Below, piece after piece: positions 1 through 5,535 of a stretch of DNA of 6,999 nt. The stretch spans positions 1-6,999 of the forward strand of contig CAIOSS010001253.1 of NCBI GenBank assembly GCA_903860995.1, given 5' to 3'. Position 1 is the stretch's first letter; each line of letters starts with the position of its first letter. A model generated the notes under the pieces. That model did no database searches. It was not told the origin of the DNA and worked only from the letters and a program-made list of their open reading frames with translations. Origin of the DNA: an uncultured delta proteobacterium. Its GTDB lineage: Bacteria > Myxococcota_A > Polyangia > Polyangiales > Ga0077539. Both the position numbers and the translations under genes were made by a program.

Positions 1-1128
1 CGTCGCGAGCTTCACCAGGAGCGCGCGCGACCCCTCGACCTTGGCCTTCATCTCCAGGAGCATCCGGCGCACATCGGCGTGCTCGATGATCGACGCGCGC
101 GGGGCCGTCGGGTCCTTCCACCGCGTGATGCTCGCGCCCTGCTTGCGGTCCTTCGCGTAGTCGAGCGCGTTGAGGTAGGCCGTCGACGCGAGCGCCACGC
201 CCTGGAGCCCCACCCCGATGCGCGCGCCGTTCATCATCTTGAACATCTGCGGCATCCCGAGGTTCTCGACGCCGCCGACGAGCTCGCCCTGGCACTTGCC
301 GTTCTCGCCGAAGCTGAGCACGCAGGTGGACGAGCCGTTGATGCCCATCTTGTGCTCGAGCGACGCCACCGCGACGTCGTTGTCGTCGCCCACCGAGCCA
401 TCTTCGTGGATGCGCACGCGCGGCACGATGAAGAGCGACAGGCCCTTGGTGCCGGGCGGCGCGCCGTCGATGCGCGCGAGCACGAGGTGGATGACGTTCT
501 CGGTGAAGTCCTGGTCGCCCGAGGAGATGTAGATCTTGTTGCCGGTGATGCTGAAGCTGCCGTCGGCGTTGCGCGCCGCGCGGGTCTTGGCCATCCCGAC
601 GTCGCTGCCCGCCTGGGACTCCGTGAGACACATGGTGCCGCCCCAGGTGCCGCTGAAGATCTTCTGGAGGTACAGCTGCTTCTGCGCGTCGGTGCCGCAC
701 AGCCCGATGAGCTCGGCGGCCCCGAAGGCCAGGCCCGGGTACATGTTGAACGCCGTGTTGGCGCCGGAGAGCAGCTCCTCGACGGCGACCACCACCGACT
801 GCGGCGCGTTGAGCCCGCCGTACTCCGACGGAACCCCGAGCAGCTTGATGCCCTGCTCGTGCAGGAGCGTCCACGCCTCCTTGAAGCCCGGGGCCGTCAC
901 GACCCGGCCGTTCTCGATGCGGCACCCCACGCGGTCGCCCACGGGGTTGAGCGGACCCAGCACGTCGGTGACGAACTTGTAGGTGCTCTTGAGGATCTCC
1001 TTCGTCTCCGCCTCGCCCATCTCGCTGTAGGGCGCGCGGCCCGAGAGTTCGTGCACCTTGAACTGCTCGAAGAGCACGAAGCTCAGCTCGCGAAGGTCGG
1101 CTTTGTATCGGTTGATCGCCTGGGACAC
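1..1128 (-). CDS. Acyl-CoA dehydrogenase, FadE5-like (3' end outside window)
   Basis: This flavoenzyme should oxidise acyl-CoA to trans-2-enoyl-CoA in the cytoplasm and pass electrons to electron-transfer flavoprotein (family knowledge). The window holds the first 376 codons, still open at base 1. The start is GTG at 1128, preceded by GGAGG at 1135-1139 with 6-nt spacing, and the protein begins MSQAINRYKADLRE, like FadE5-type enzymes. Visible motifs are EYGG (102-105), the acyl-CoA dehydrogenase signature MCLTESQAGSD (166-176), the flavin-side GNKIYISSGDQD (197-208), HKMGINGSSTC (259-269) and MNGARIGVGLQG (299-310). The early N-terminal helix and the insert at about 240-255 fit the roughly 600-residue subfamily with an extra C-terminal domain rather than the 380-residue short-chain type. 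The catalytic glutamate and C-terminal domain would lie beyond the left edge, so substrate length cannot be judged. It is divergent from the ThDP lyase gene. The family call is firm; subfamily and chain length are inference. Confidence 0.95.
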   Translation of the reverse strand, partial: MSQAINRYKADLRELSFVLFEQFKVHELSGRAPYSEMGEAETKEILKSTYKFVTDVLGPLNPVGDRVGCRIENGRVVTAPGFKEAWTLLHEQGIKLLGVPSEYGGLNAPQSVVVAVEELLSGANTAFNMYPGLAFGAAELIGLCGTDAQKQLYLQKIFSGTWGGTMCLTESQAGSDVGMAKTRAARNADGSFSITGNKIYISSGDQDFTENVIHLVLARIDGAPPGTKGLSLFIVPRVRIHEDGSVGDDNDVAVASLEHKMGINGSSTCVLSFGENGKCQGELVGGVENLGMPQMFKMMNGARIGVGLQGVALASTAYLNALDYAKDRKQGASITRWKDPTAPRASIIEHADVRRMLLEMKAKVEGSRALLVKLAT

Positions 1129-1162
1129 GGGGAGCCTCCGTCTGGGATGTCGAGGGACTGGC

Positions 1163-1178
1163 GTGGTGCGCAGACCAC
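1163..1178. promoter_or_regulatory. Short inverted repeat in acyl-CoA dehydrogenase leader
   Basis: GTGGT and ACCAC form perfect 5-bp arms around a 6-nt spacer, centred about 42 nt upstream of the GTG start of the acyl-CoA dehydrogenase. It could be a second operator half-site pair or a small leader hairpin. Five-base arms are easy to find by chance in DNA of this composition, so the call is tentative. Confidence 0.2.
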
Positions 1179-1216
1179 AGTCGACCCGTCGGGCGCCACA
1201 GGGCGTCATCGGGCCG

Positions 1217-1232
1217 CTGAATCGCGGTTCAG
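1217..1232. promoter_or_regulatory. Candidate operator palindrome
   Basis: CTGAATCGCGGTTCAG is a 16-bp palindrome with a single mismatched pair (7 of 8 positions symmetric) and a CGCG centre. It lies about 85-105 nt upstream of the acyl-CoA dehydrogenase start, just downstream of a candidate -10 box (1235-1240) on the minus strand, so it would cover the transcription start. Its size and symmetry suit a TetR-family dimer, and such repressors commonly control fatty-acid catabolism genes. No regulator gene is in the window, so the binding protein is unknown. Confidence 0.4.
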
Positions 1233-1234
1233 TC

Positions 1235-1261
1235 GTTAGACCCCGCACCGCAGCGCGTCAA
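1235..1261 (-). promoter_or_regulatory. Candidate promoter of acyl-CoA dehydrogenase
   Basis: On the minus strand, TTGACG (1261-1256, five of six matches to the sigma-70 -35 box) is followed after 15 nt by TCTAAC (1240-1235, four of six matches to the -10 box). The spacer is shorter than the usual 16-18 nt. The -35 box is partly enclosed in an inverted repeat, AGCGC-gtcaa-GCGCT (1252-1266). Transcription would start near 1228, inside the candidate operator, giving a leader of about 100 nt. Confidence 0.33.
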
Positions 1262-1285
1262 GCGCTCCGCGCCCGTCACGGCATC

Positions 1286-1308
1286 GCCGCGCGACCCTTG
1301 CGCGCGGC
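1286..1308. repeat. Perfect 8-bp inverted repeat (hairpin)
   Basis: GCCGCGCG and CGCGCGGC are perfectly complementary arms around a 7-nt loop (ACCCTTG). All arm bases are G or C, so the stem would be very stable as RNA or cruciform DNA. There is no T tract, so it is not an ordinary terminator. It lies about 100 bp upstream of the ThDP-lyase ATG and about 160 bp from the dehydrogenase GTG. It may separate the two divergent transcription units or be a regulator site; this is inference. Confidence 0.4.
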
Positions 1309-1409
1309 CGACGGAGGGGGTGTCGGCGCGGCGCGGAGACGTTGTACCGTCCGGCGTTTCAGCGAGTCGCACTCTCACACCCCTTCAGACCAGAGGATCA
1401 CACCCCACG

Positions 1410-3059
1410 ATGATGGCGCACGGCGGACGGCTGGTGGCAGAGGCCCTTTCCCGGGAGGGGGTCACTCACATCTTCACCCTCTGCGGAGGGCACATCCAGA
1501 ACATCTACGACGGCTGCCTGGACGTGGGCATCCGGGTCGTGGACGTGCGCCACGAGCAGACCGCGGGCCACGCGGCCGACGGCTGGGCGCGGGTCACCGG
1601 CCAGCCCGGCGTGGTGGCCGTCACCGCGGGCCCCGGGGTCACCGACGTGGTCACCGCCCTGGCCAACGCGCAGCGCGCGGGCGTCCCCATGGTGTGCATC
1701 GGCGGCGCGGGCCCGTCTCAGCTCACCGACCGCGGCTCGCTCCAGGACATGAACCACCTGGACCTCATCAAGAGCATCACCAAGGCCTCGTACCGGGTGC
1801 TCCAGACCGAGCGCGTGGCCGAGTACATCTCCACGGCCTTCCGCGTGGCGCTCTCCGGCGTGCCCGGCCCCGTGTACCTGGAGATGCCCATCGACGTGCT
1901 CATGGGCTTCGCCGACGTCGAAGACTTCGCCGACCCGAAGACCTCGCGCACCGCCGCGCAGCCCGCGCCCGACCCGGTGGAGTTCGCGCAGGCGCTGGAG
2001 ATCCTGTCGAAAGCCGAGCGCCCGGTGGCCATCATCGGCGGACAGCTCCACTGGAGCCGCGACCAGAAGGCCCTGCTCGACCTGCTCGAGCGCTTCCCGA
2101 TGCCGACCTTCGTCAACGGCATGGCCCGCGGGTCGCTCCCACCCGATCACCCCTGCTACTTCTCCCGCGCCCGCCGCGCCGCGCTCGGCGCCGCCGACGT
2201 GGTGCTCATGTGCGGCACGCCCTTCGACTTCCGCGTCGACTACGGCCGCGCCCCCACCTGGGCTCCCGACACGAAGATCATCAAGGTCGACCGCGACGCC
2301 GCCATCATCGGGCACAACCGCGGCGTCGACGTGGGCCTCGTGGCCGACACGGGCACCGTGCTCCGCGCGCTCGCGGAGGGGCTCCCGCACTCGGCCGACC
2401 ACCGCTCGGCCTGGCTCGCCACCGTGCGCGTGAGCGAGGACGCCAGCCGCGCCAAGATGCTGAAGGAGATGGTGATCGACAGCGATCCCCCGAACCCGCT
2501 GAGGGTCTGCGCCGAGCTCGACAAGTACGTCGACGACGACACCATCGTGATCGGCGACGGCGGCGATTTCGTGGCCACCGCGGCCTACGTCCTCAAGGTG
2601 CGCCGCCCGGGCCTCTGGATGGACCCGGGGCCCCTCGGCACCCTCGGCGTGGGCCCGGGCTACGCGATGGCCGCCAAGCTCGCGCGGCCGAAGTCGCGGG
2701 TGATCGTGGTGTACGGCGACGGCGCCTTCGGGCTGCACACCATGGAGCTCGAGGCCATGGCGCGGCAGGGCATCCCGGTGATGTGCCTCATCGGCAACGA
2801 CGCCGGGTGGACGCAGATCCGCCGCGGCCAGGTGGAGTTCTTCGGCGAGGAGCGGGCCGTGGCCACGGGGCTCGCGTACACGCGCTACGAAGAGGTCGCC
2901 CGCGCGCTCGGGTGCCACGGCGAGTGGGTCGAGACGACCGCCGAGCTCGGGCCCGCCCTCGACCGGGCCTTTCACGCCACCGACGTGCTGGGCAAGCCCG
3001 CCGTGGTCAACGTGAAGATCGCCTCCAGCGAGTTCCGCAAAGGCTCCATCTCCGTCTGA
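1410..3059 (+). CDS. ThDP-dependent lyase, ILVBL/HACL2-like (2-hydroxyacyl-CoA lyase candidate)
   Basis: A complete 549-aa thiamine-diphosphate enzyme in the usual three-domain layout: Pyr domain about 1-170, central domain about 190-325, PP domain about 360-545. Visible elements are the RHEQTA segment with the cofactor-activating Glu49, GDG at 436-438 with NDAGW at 462-466 (Mg/ThDP site), and a second GDGGD at 382-386. From memory, human ILVBL (HACL2) shares long stretches, including the IFTL-GGHI start, RHE-TA, VTAGPG, DGGDF, GDGAFG, GNDAGWTQI and the FR-GSI-V terminus. HACL2 splits 2-hydroxyacyl-CoA into an aldehyde and formyl-CoA. The central domain has PFDFRVDYG where acetolactate synthases carry the FAD-site RFDDRVTG, and no small regulatory subunit gene follows, so a biosynthetic role is unlikely. 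ATG 1410 fits the family N terminus, with AGAGGA at 1392-1397; a GTG at 1320 would add 30 unconserved residues. TACCGT (1345-1350) is a possible -10 box. No N-terminal membrane anchor is present, unlike the human protein. Confidence 0.9.
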   Translation: MMAHGGRLVAEALSREGVTHIFTLCGGHIQNIYDGCLDVGIRVVDVRHEQTAGHAADGWARVTGQPGVVAVTAGPGVTDVVTALANAQRAGVPMVCIGGAGPSQLTDRGSLQDMNHLDLIKSITKASYRVLQTERVAEYISTAFRVALSGVPGPVYLEMPIDVLMGFADVEDFADPKTSRTAAQPAPDPVEFAQALEILSKAERPVAIIGGQLHWSRDQKALLDLLERFPMPTFVNGMARGSLPPDHPCYFSRARRAALGAADVVLMCGTPFDFRVDYGRAPTWAPDTKIIKVDRDAAIIGHNRGVDVGLVADTGTVLRALAEGLPHSADHRSAWLATVRVSEDASRAKMLKEMVIDSDPPNPLRVCAELDKYVDDDTIVIGDGGDFVATAAYVLKVRRPGLWMDPGPLGTLGVGPGYAMAAKLARPKSRVIVVYGDGAFGLHTMELEAMARQGIPVMCLIGNDAGWTQIRRGQVEFFGEERAVATGLAYTRYEEVARALGCHGEWVETTAELGPALDRAFHATDVLGKPAVVNVKIASSEFRKGSISV

Positions 3060-3239
3060 CCGCTCCGATATCCCCCGCGGTTGACCCCCGGGCCCCGGGC
3101 GCGTGATGGCCGCCCTCCCCGATGGGACACCTACATCGCCGTAACGCGGTCTGGCCTGCAGCGCGGCGGCTTTGTTCATGGTCGATCCCCGCTTCGACTA
3201 CGTCCCCCTCAGCCGCGGGCGACTGACGCTTCGTCGCGC

Positions 3240-3268
3240 TTGTGCGTCGCGCGAGGGCGTTCGATAGT
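3240..3268 (+). promoter_or_regulatory. Candidate promoter of the esterase lipoprotein gene
   Basis: TTGTGC (3240-3245) and GATAGT (3263-3268) are separated by exactly 17 nt. They match the sigma-70 -35 and -10 boxes at three and four of six bases, and the -10 box is one of the few AT-containing spots in the gap. Transcription would start near 3275, giving a leader of about 35 nt that contains the ribosome binding site. The rest of the 3060-3308 gap shows no convincing gene. Confidence 0.35.
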
Positions 3269-3308
3269 ACCCCGCGCGGGCGACGGTTCCGCGAGAGGGA
3301 CGCCCACC

Positions 3309-5402
3309 ATGCTCTGCCCGCGCGCACCCTGGCTCCCGGCGCTGCGATCACTGCACCCGCTGCCCTGCCTCGCCGGTCCGTTCGCCCGCGCGTGGTGCGG
3401 CGCCGCGCTGATCGCGGGATGTCATGGCGCGACGCCCACACCCGACGCGGGCGCGGGCGACGTCGCGGTGAACGGCGACGTCGTGGTGCGTGGTGACGTC
3501 GCGGCGGAGGGCGATCGCGCGGCGTGCAACCCGCTGGGCGACGAGGCGACCTGCGCGCTCCCGTGGCCCAGCATGTACTACACGCGTGTCGACCCGCGGG
3601 CGGACACGGGGTACCGCCTCGCGCTCGACCGCCGCGCGCTGCCGGTGAGCGCTTCGACGCGCGCGCCCGGCGATGGCTCCCTCGACCCCGCGCCGTGGAA
3701 CCGCCTCGACGGGTTCTCCCCCGCGGCGCCCGCGTTGGCGTGGTTCCCGCGGCGCCTCGACCCTGCCTCCCTCACCGGCGCCCTCGGGATCGCGGCGAGC
3801 GTCGCGCCCGGCAGCGCGACGGTGCTCCTGGACATGGCCACGAACCGCCGCGTGCCGCACATCGCGGAGCTCGACGCGACGGCGAGCGAGGCGCAGCGCC
3901 AGCTACTGATCGTGCGGCCCGCGGTGCGCCTCGAGCCCGCGCATCGGTACGCGGTGGTCGTGACCCGCGCGCTGCGGTCCCTCGACGGGGGCGCGCTCGC
4001 GCCGTCGGAGGGCTTTCGGGCGCTGCGCGAGGGGCACCCGGAGCGCGATCCGCGCCTCGCGCGCGTAGCCGGTCGCTACGCGGAGATCTTCGCGTCCCTC
4101 GAGGCCGCGGGCATCGCGCGCGACGACGTGCTCCTCGCGTGGGACTACGTCACCGCCTCCGAGCGCTACCTCACGGGCCCCGTGCGCGCGATGCGCGACC
4201 GCGCGCTCGGCGTCGTCGGACCGACCGGCGCGGCCTTCACCGTCACCCGCGTCGACGAGGCCGTGAGCGGCCCGGTGCTGCGACGGGTCGAGGGCACCGT
4301 GCGGGTCCCGCTGTTCCTGCGCGACCCGGCGCCCGGTCAACGCAGCGTGATGAACTTCGACGCCGACGGCGAGCCCGCGGTGGTCCCCGGCGCGACGCAC
4401 GACGTACCCTTCGTGGCGATCGTGCCGCGCGCCGCGGCGACGGCGACGGGTCCGCTCCCGATGCTGCTCTTCGGCCACGGGCTCTTCGCCTCCGCGCGGG
4501 ACCAGCTATTCGGCACGGACGTCCCGAGCGCGTTCCTCCAGCGCTTCGCCGACGACCACGGCTACGTCCTCGTCGCCACCGACTGGACCGGCCTCTCCGC
4601 CGCGGACCTCGGCGACGCGGGCCTCGGCCTCGCGGACTTCAACCGCGTGACCGTGCTGACCGACCGACTCCAACAGTCCCTGGTCAACGCGATGGTGCTC
4701 TTTCGCACGGCGCGGGAGCGCTTCGACGGCGCGCCCGCGTTCCAGGTGCAGGGCCGCGGCGTGATCGACCCGGGGCGCGCGTACTACTTCGGCGTCTCCC
4801 TCGGCGGGATCATGGGCGCGAGCTTCCTGGGCTACTCCCCCGACTGCGAGCGCGCGGCGCTGAACGTCAACGGCGGCAACTGGTCGCTGCTCATGCAGCG
4901 CTCCCTCGCGTGGCCGCAGCTCAGCCTCTTCCTGCGCGTCGGCTATCGCGCCCCGGAGGACCACCTCCTGCTCCTCGACCTCGCGCAGTCGCAGTTCGAT
5001 TTCACCGACCCCATCAACCTCGCGCCGCACCTCACCCGCGACGTGCTCCCAGGGTCCGGCACGACGAAGTCCGTGCTCTCGCAAGAGAGCCTCGGCGATC
5101 CGCTCGTGAGCACCCTCGGCGCGGAGATGGTCGCGCGCACCGCGGGCCTTCCGCTCCTCGCGCCGTCTCTCACGTCACCGTACGGCCTCGTCGTCGCGCC
5201 CGCACCGCACGCGTCGGCGATGTCTCAGTGGACGATCCGCCCCGCGACGTCGCCGCCGGACACGAACCGCCCCATCGCGGCGGACAACGGCGCGCACGGT
5301 GCGATCGGGGTGATCCCCGCGATGGCCGAGCAGGTCGCGCGCTTTCTCCGCCCTGGGGGAATGGTCGAACAGACCTGCAGCGGGCCCTGCGCGGCGCCCT
5401 GA
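3309..5402 (+). CDS. Predicted secreted lipoprotein with alpha/beta-hydrolase (esterase/lipase-like) domain
   Basis: A complete 697-aa protein, probably an outer-membrane-anchored serine hydrolase; the substrate is unknown. The start is ATG 3309 with GAGGGA at 3295-3300 and 8-nt spacing. Residues 1-38 form a long lipoprotein signal ending in a lipobox, LIAGC (Cys38). Residues 39-72 are an Asp/Gly-rich tether with four GDVxxx repeats. Residues about 73-340 hold CNPL, CALPWPS and WNRLDGFSP, which I recall from an uncharacterised secreted family; 'DPASLTG' and 'RLEPAHRYAVVVT' also resemble the N-terminal domain of VolA-type bacterial lipases. The hydrolase half has FGHGL (388-392, probable oxyanion segment), GVSLGG (495-500, nucleophile Ser497) and probable catalytic His663 in AHGAIG; the acid residue is not identifiable. 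Cys73/Cys82 and Cys690/Cys694 could form disulfides, fitting export. Position +2 is His, not Asp, so inner-membrane retention is not expected. The signal peptide has internal Arg residues and a short hydrophobic core, so lipidation is probable, not certain. Alanine codons are mostly GCG. Confidence 0.85.
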   Translation: MLCPRAPWLPALRSLHPLPCLAGPFARAWCGAALIAGCHGATPTPDAGAGDVAVNGDVVVRGDVAAEGDRAACNPLGDEATCALPWPSMYYTRVDPRADTGYRLALDRRALPVSASTRAPGDGSLDPAPWNRLDGFSPAAPALAWFPRRLDPASLTGALGIAASVAPGSATVLLDMATNRRVPHIAELDATASEAQRQLLIVRPAVRLEPAHRYAVVVTRALRSLDGGALAPSEGFRALREGHPERDPRLARVAGRYAEIFASLEAAGIARDDVLLAWDYVTASERYLTGPVRAMRDRALGVVGPTGAAFTVTRVDEAVSGPVLRRVEGTVRVPLFLRDPAPGQRSVMNFDADGEPAVVPGATHDVPFVAIVPRAAATATGPLPMLLFGHGLFASARDQLFGTDVPSAFLQRFADDHGYVLVATDWTGLSAADLGDAGLGLADFNRVTVLTDRLQQSLVNAMVLFRTARERFDGAPAFQVQGRGVIDPGRAYYFGVSLGGIMGASFLGYSPDCERAALNVNGGNWSLLMQRSLAWPQLSLFLRVGYRAPEDHLLLLDLAQSQFDFTDPINLAPHLTRDVLPGSGTTKSVLSQESLGDPLVSTLGAEMVARTAGLPLLAPSLTSPYGLVVAPAPHASAMSQWTIRPATSPPDTNRPIAADNGAHGAIGVIPAMAEQVARFLRPGGMVEQTCSGPCAAP
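3456..3527 (+). repeat. Four 18-bp in-frame tandem repeats encoding GDVxxx
   Basis: Four consecutive 18-nt units encode GDVxxx (the last is GDRxxx) at residues 50-73 of the esterase lipoprotein, directly after its lipidated cysteine. Each unit opens with GGCGACGTC or a close variant, while the second half varies. In the protein this is a flexible acidic spacer between the lipid anchor and the folded part. Such repeats can gain or lose units in frame by replication slippage. Confidence 0.7.
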
Positions 5403-5419
5403 GAAGGTCAGCCCTTCTT
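5401..5419 (+). terminator. Weak hairpin just after the esterase stop codon
   Basis: AGAAGG (5402-5407) and CCTTCT (5413-5418) pair perfectly around a TCAGC loop, with a possible extra G-T pair at 5401/5419. The stem overlaps the TGA stop. The following bases are pyrimidine-rich (TCCTCCCT) but not a real T run, so it may be a weak terminator or a 3'-end-stabilising hairpin. The rest of the gap up to the next gene has no other clear terminator. Confidence 0.3.
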
Positions 5420-5500
5420 CCTCCCTGCCGACGTCAGGATCGTCTTGCACGTCGAGCGACGGTGGACCTCCCGCGGCCTGTTCGACCTCTGCCTCGCCCG

Positions 5501-5528
5501 CTGATCCGCCGCCCGGTCGTCGTACACT
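5501..5528 (+). promoter_or_regulatory. Candidate promoter giving a leaderless FG-GAP lipoprotein mRNA
   Basis: TACACT (5523-5528, TAnnnT -10 type) lies 7 nt before the ATG at 5536, so transcription would begin at or one base before the start codon. A weak -35, CTGATC (5501-5506, three of six matches), sits 16 nt upstream. No Shine-Dalgarno sequence is present; only GGGG abuts the ATG, too close to serve as one. Confidence 0.4.
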
Positions 5529-5535
5529 GACGGGG

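Noticed and set aside
79..1239. A 386-codon open frame on the plus strand across the acyl-CoA dehydrogenase
   Set aside because: It is antisense to a gene with strong motifs. Its translation is Arg/Ala/His-rich, as expected for the opposite strand of GC-rich coding DNA, and it has no domain.
1320..1409. GTG at 1320 as the start of the ThDP lyase
   Set aside because: It would add 30 residues not expected in the family, its GGAGG sits only 2 nt away, and a possible -10 box (1345-1350) lies downstream of it. ATG 1410 matches the family start.
3085..3100. CCCGGG repeated with one base between, as a terminator after the ThDP lyase
   Set aside because: The two self-complementary hexamers leave no proper loop and no T tract follows, so it is not a convincing intrinsic terminator.
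1058..3106. A 682-codon plus-strand frame overlapping the ThDP lyase in another frame
   Set aside because: The translation is mostly Arg/Gly/Pro low-complexity sequence typical of an out-of-frame GC-rich read; the lyase frame has clear cofactor motifs.
1398..3179. A 593-codon minus-strand frame opposite the ThDP lyase
   Set aside because: Length alone means little at this GC content; the product is His/Gly/Arg-rich without domains and lies entirely opposite a recognised enzyme.
3178..3267. A 29-codon open frame starting ATG 3178, beginning MVDPRFDYVP
   Set aside because: It has no ribosome binding site, overlaps the candidate promoter of the esterase gene, and a short open frame is expected by chance in this DNA.
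5450..5461. CGTCG-ag-CGACG inverted repeat in the gap before the FG-GAP gene
   Set aside because: Five-base GC arms of this kind are common by chance in this sequence, and it is not placed next to the predicted promoter.
3524..5530. A 668-codon plus-strand frame within the esterase gene
   Set aside because: Arg-rich frame shift of the real gene; it destroys the GVSLGG and WNRxDGFSP motifs seen in the chosen frame.
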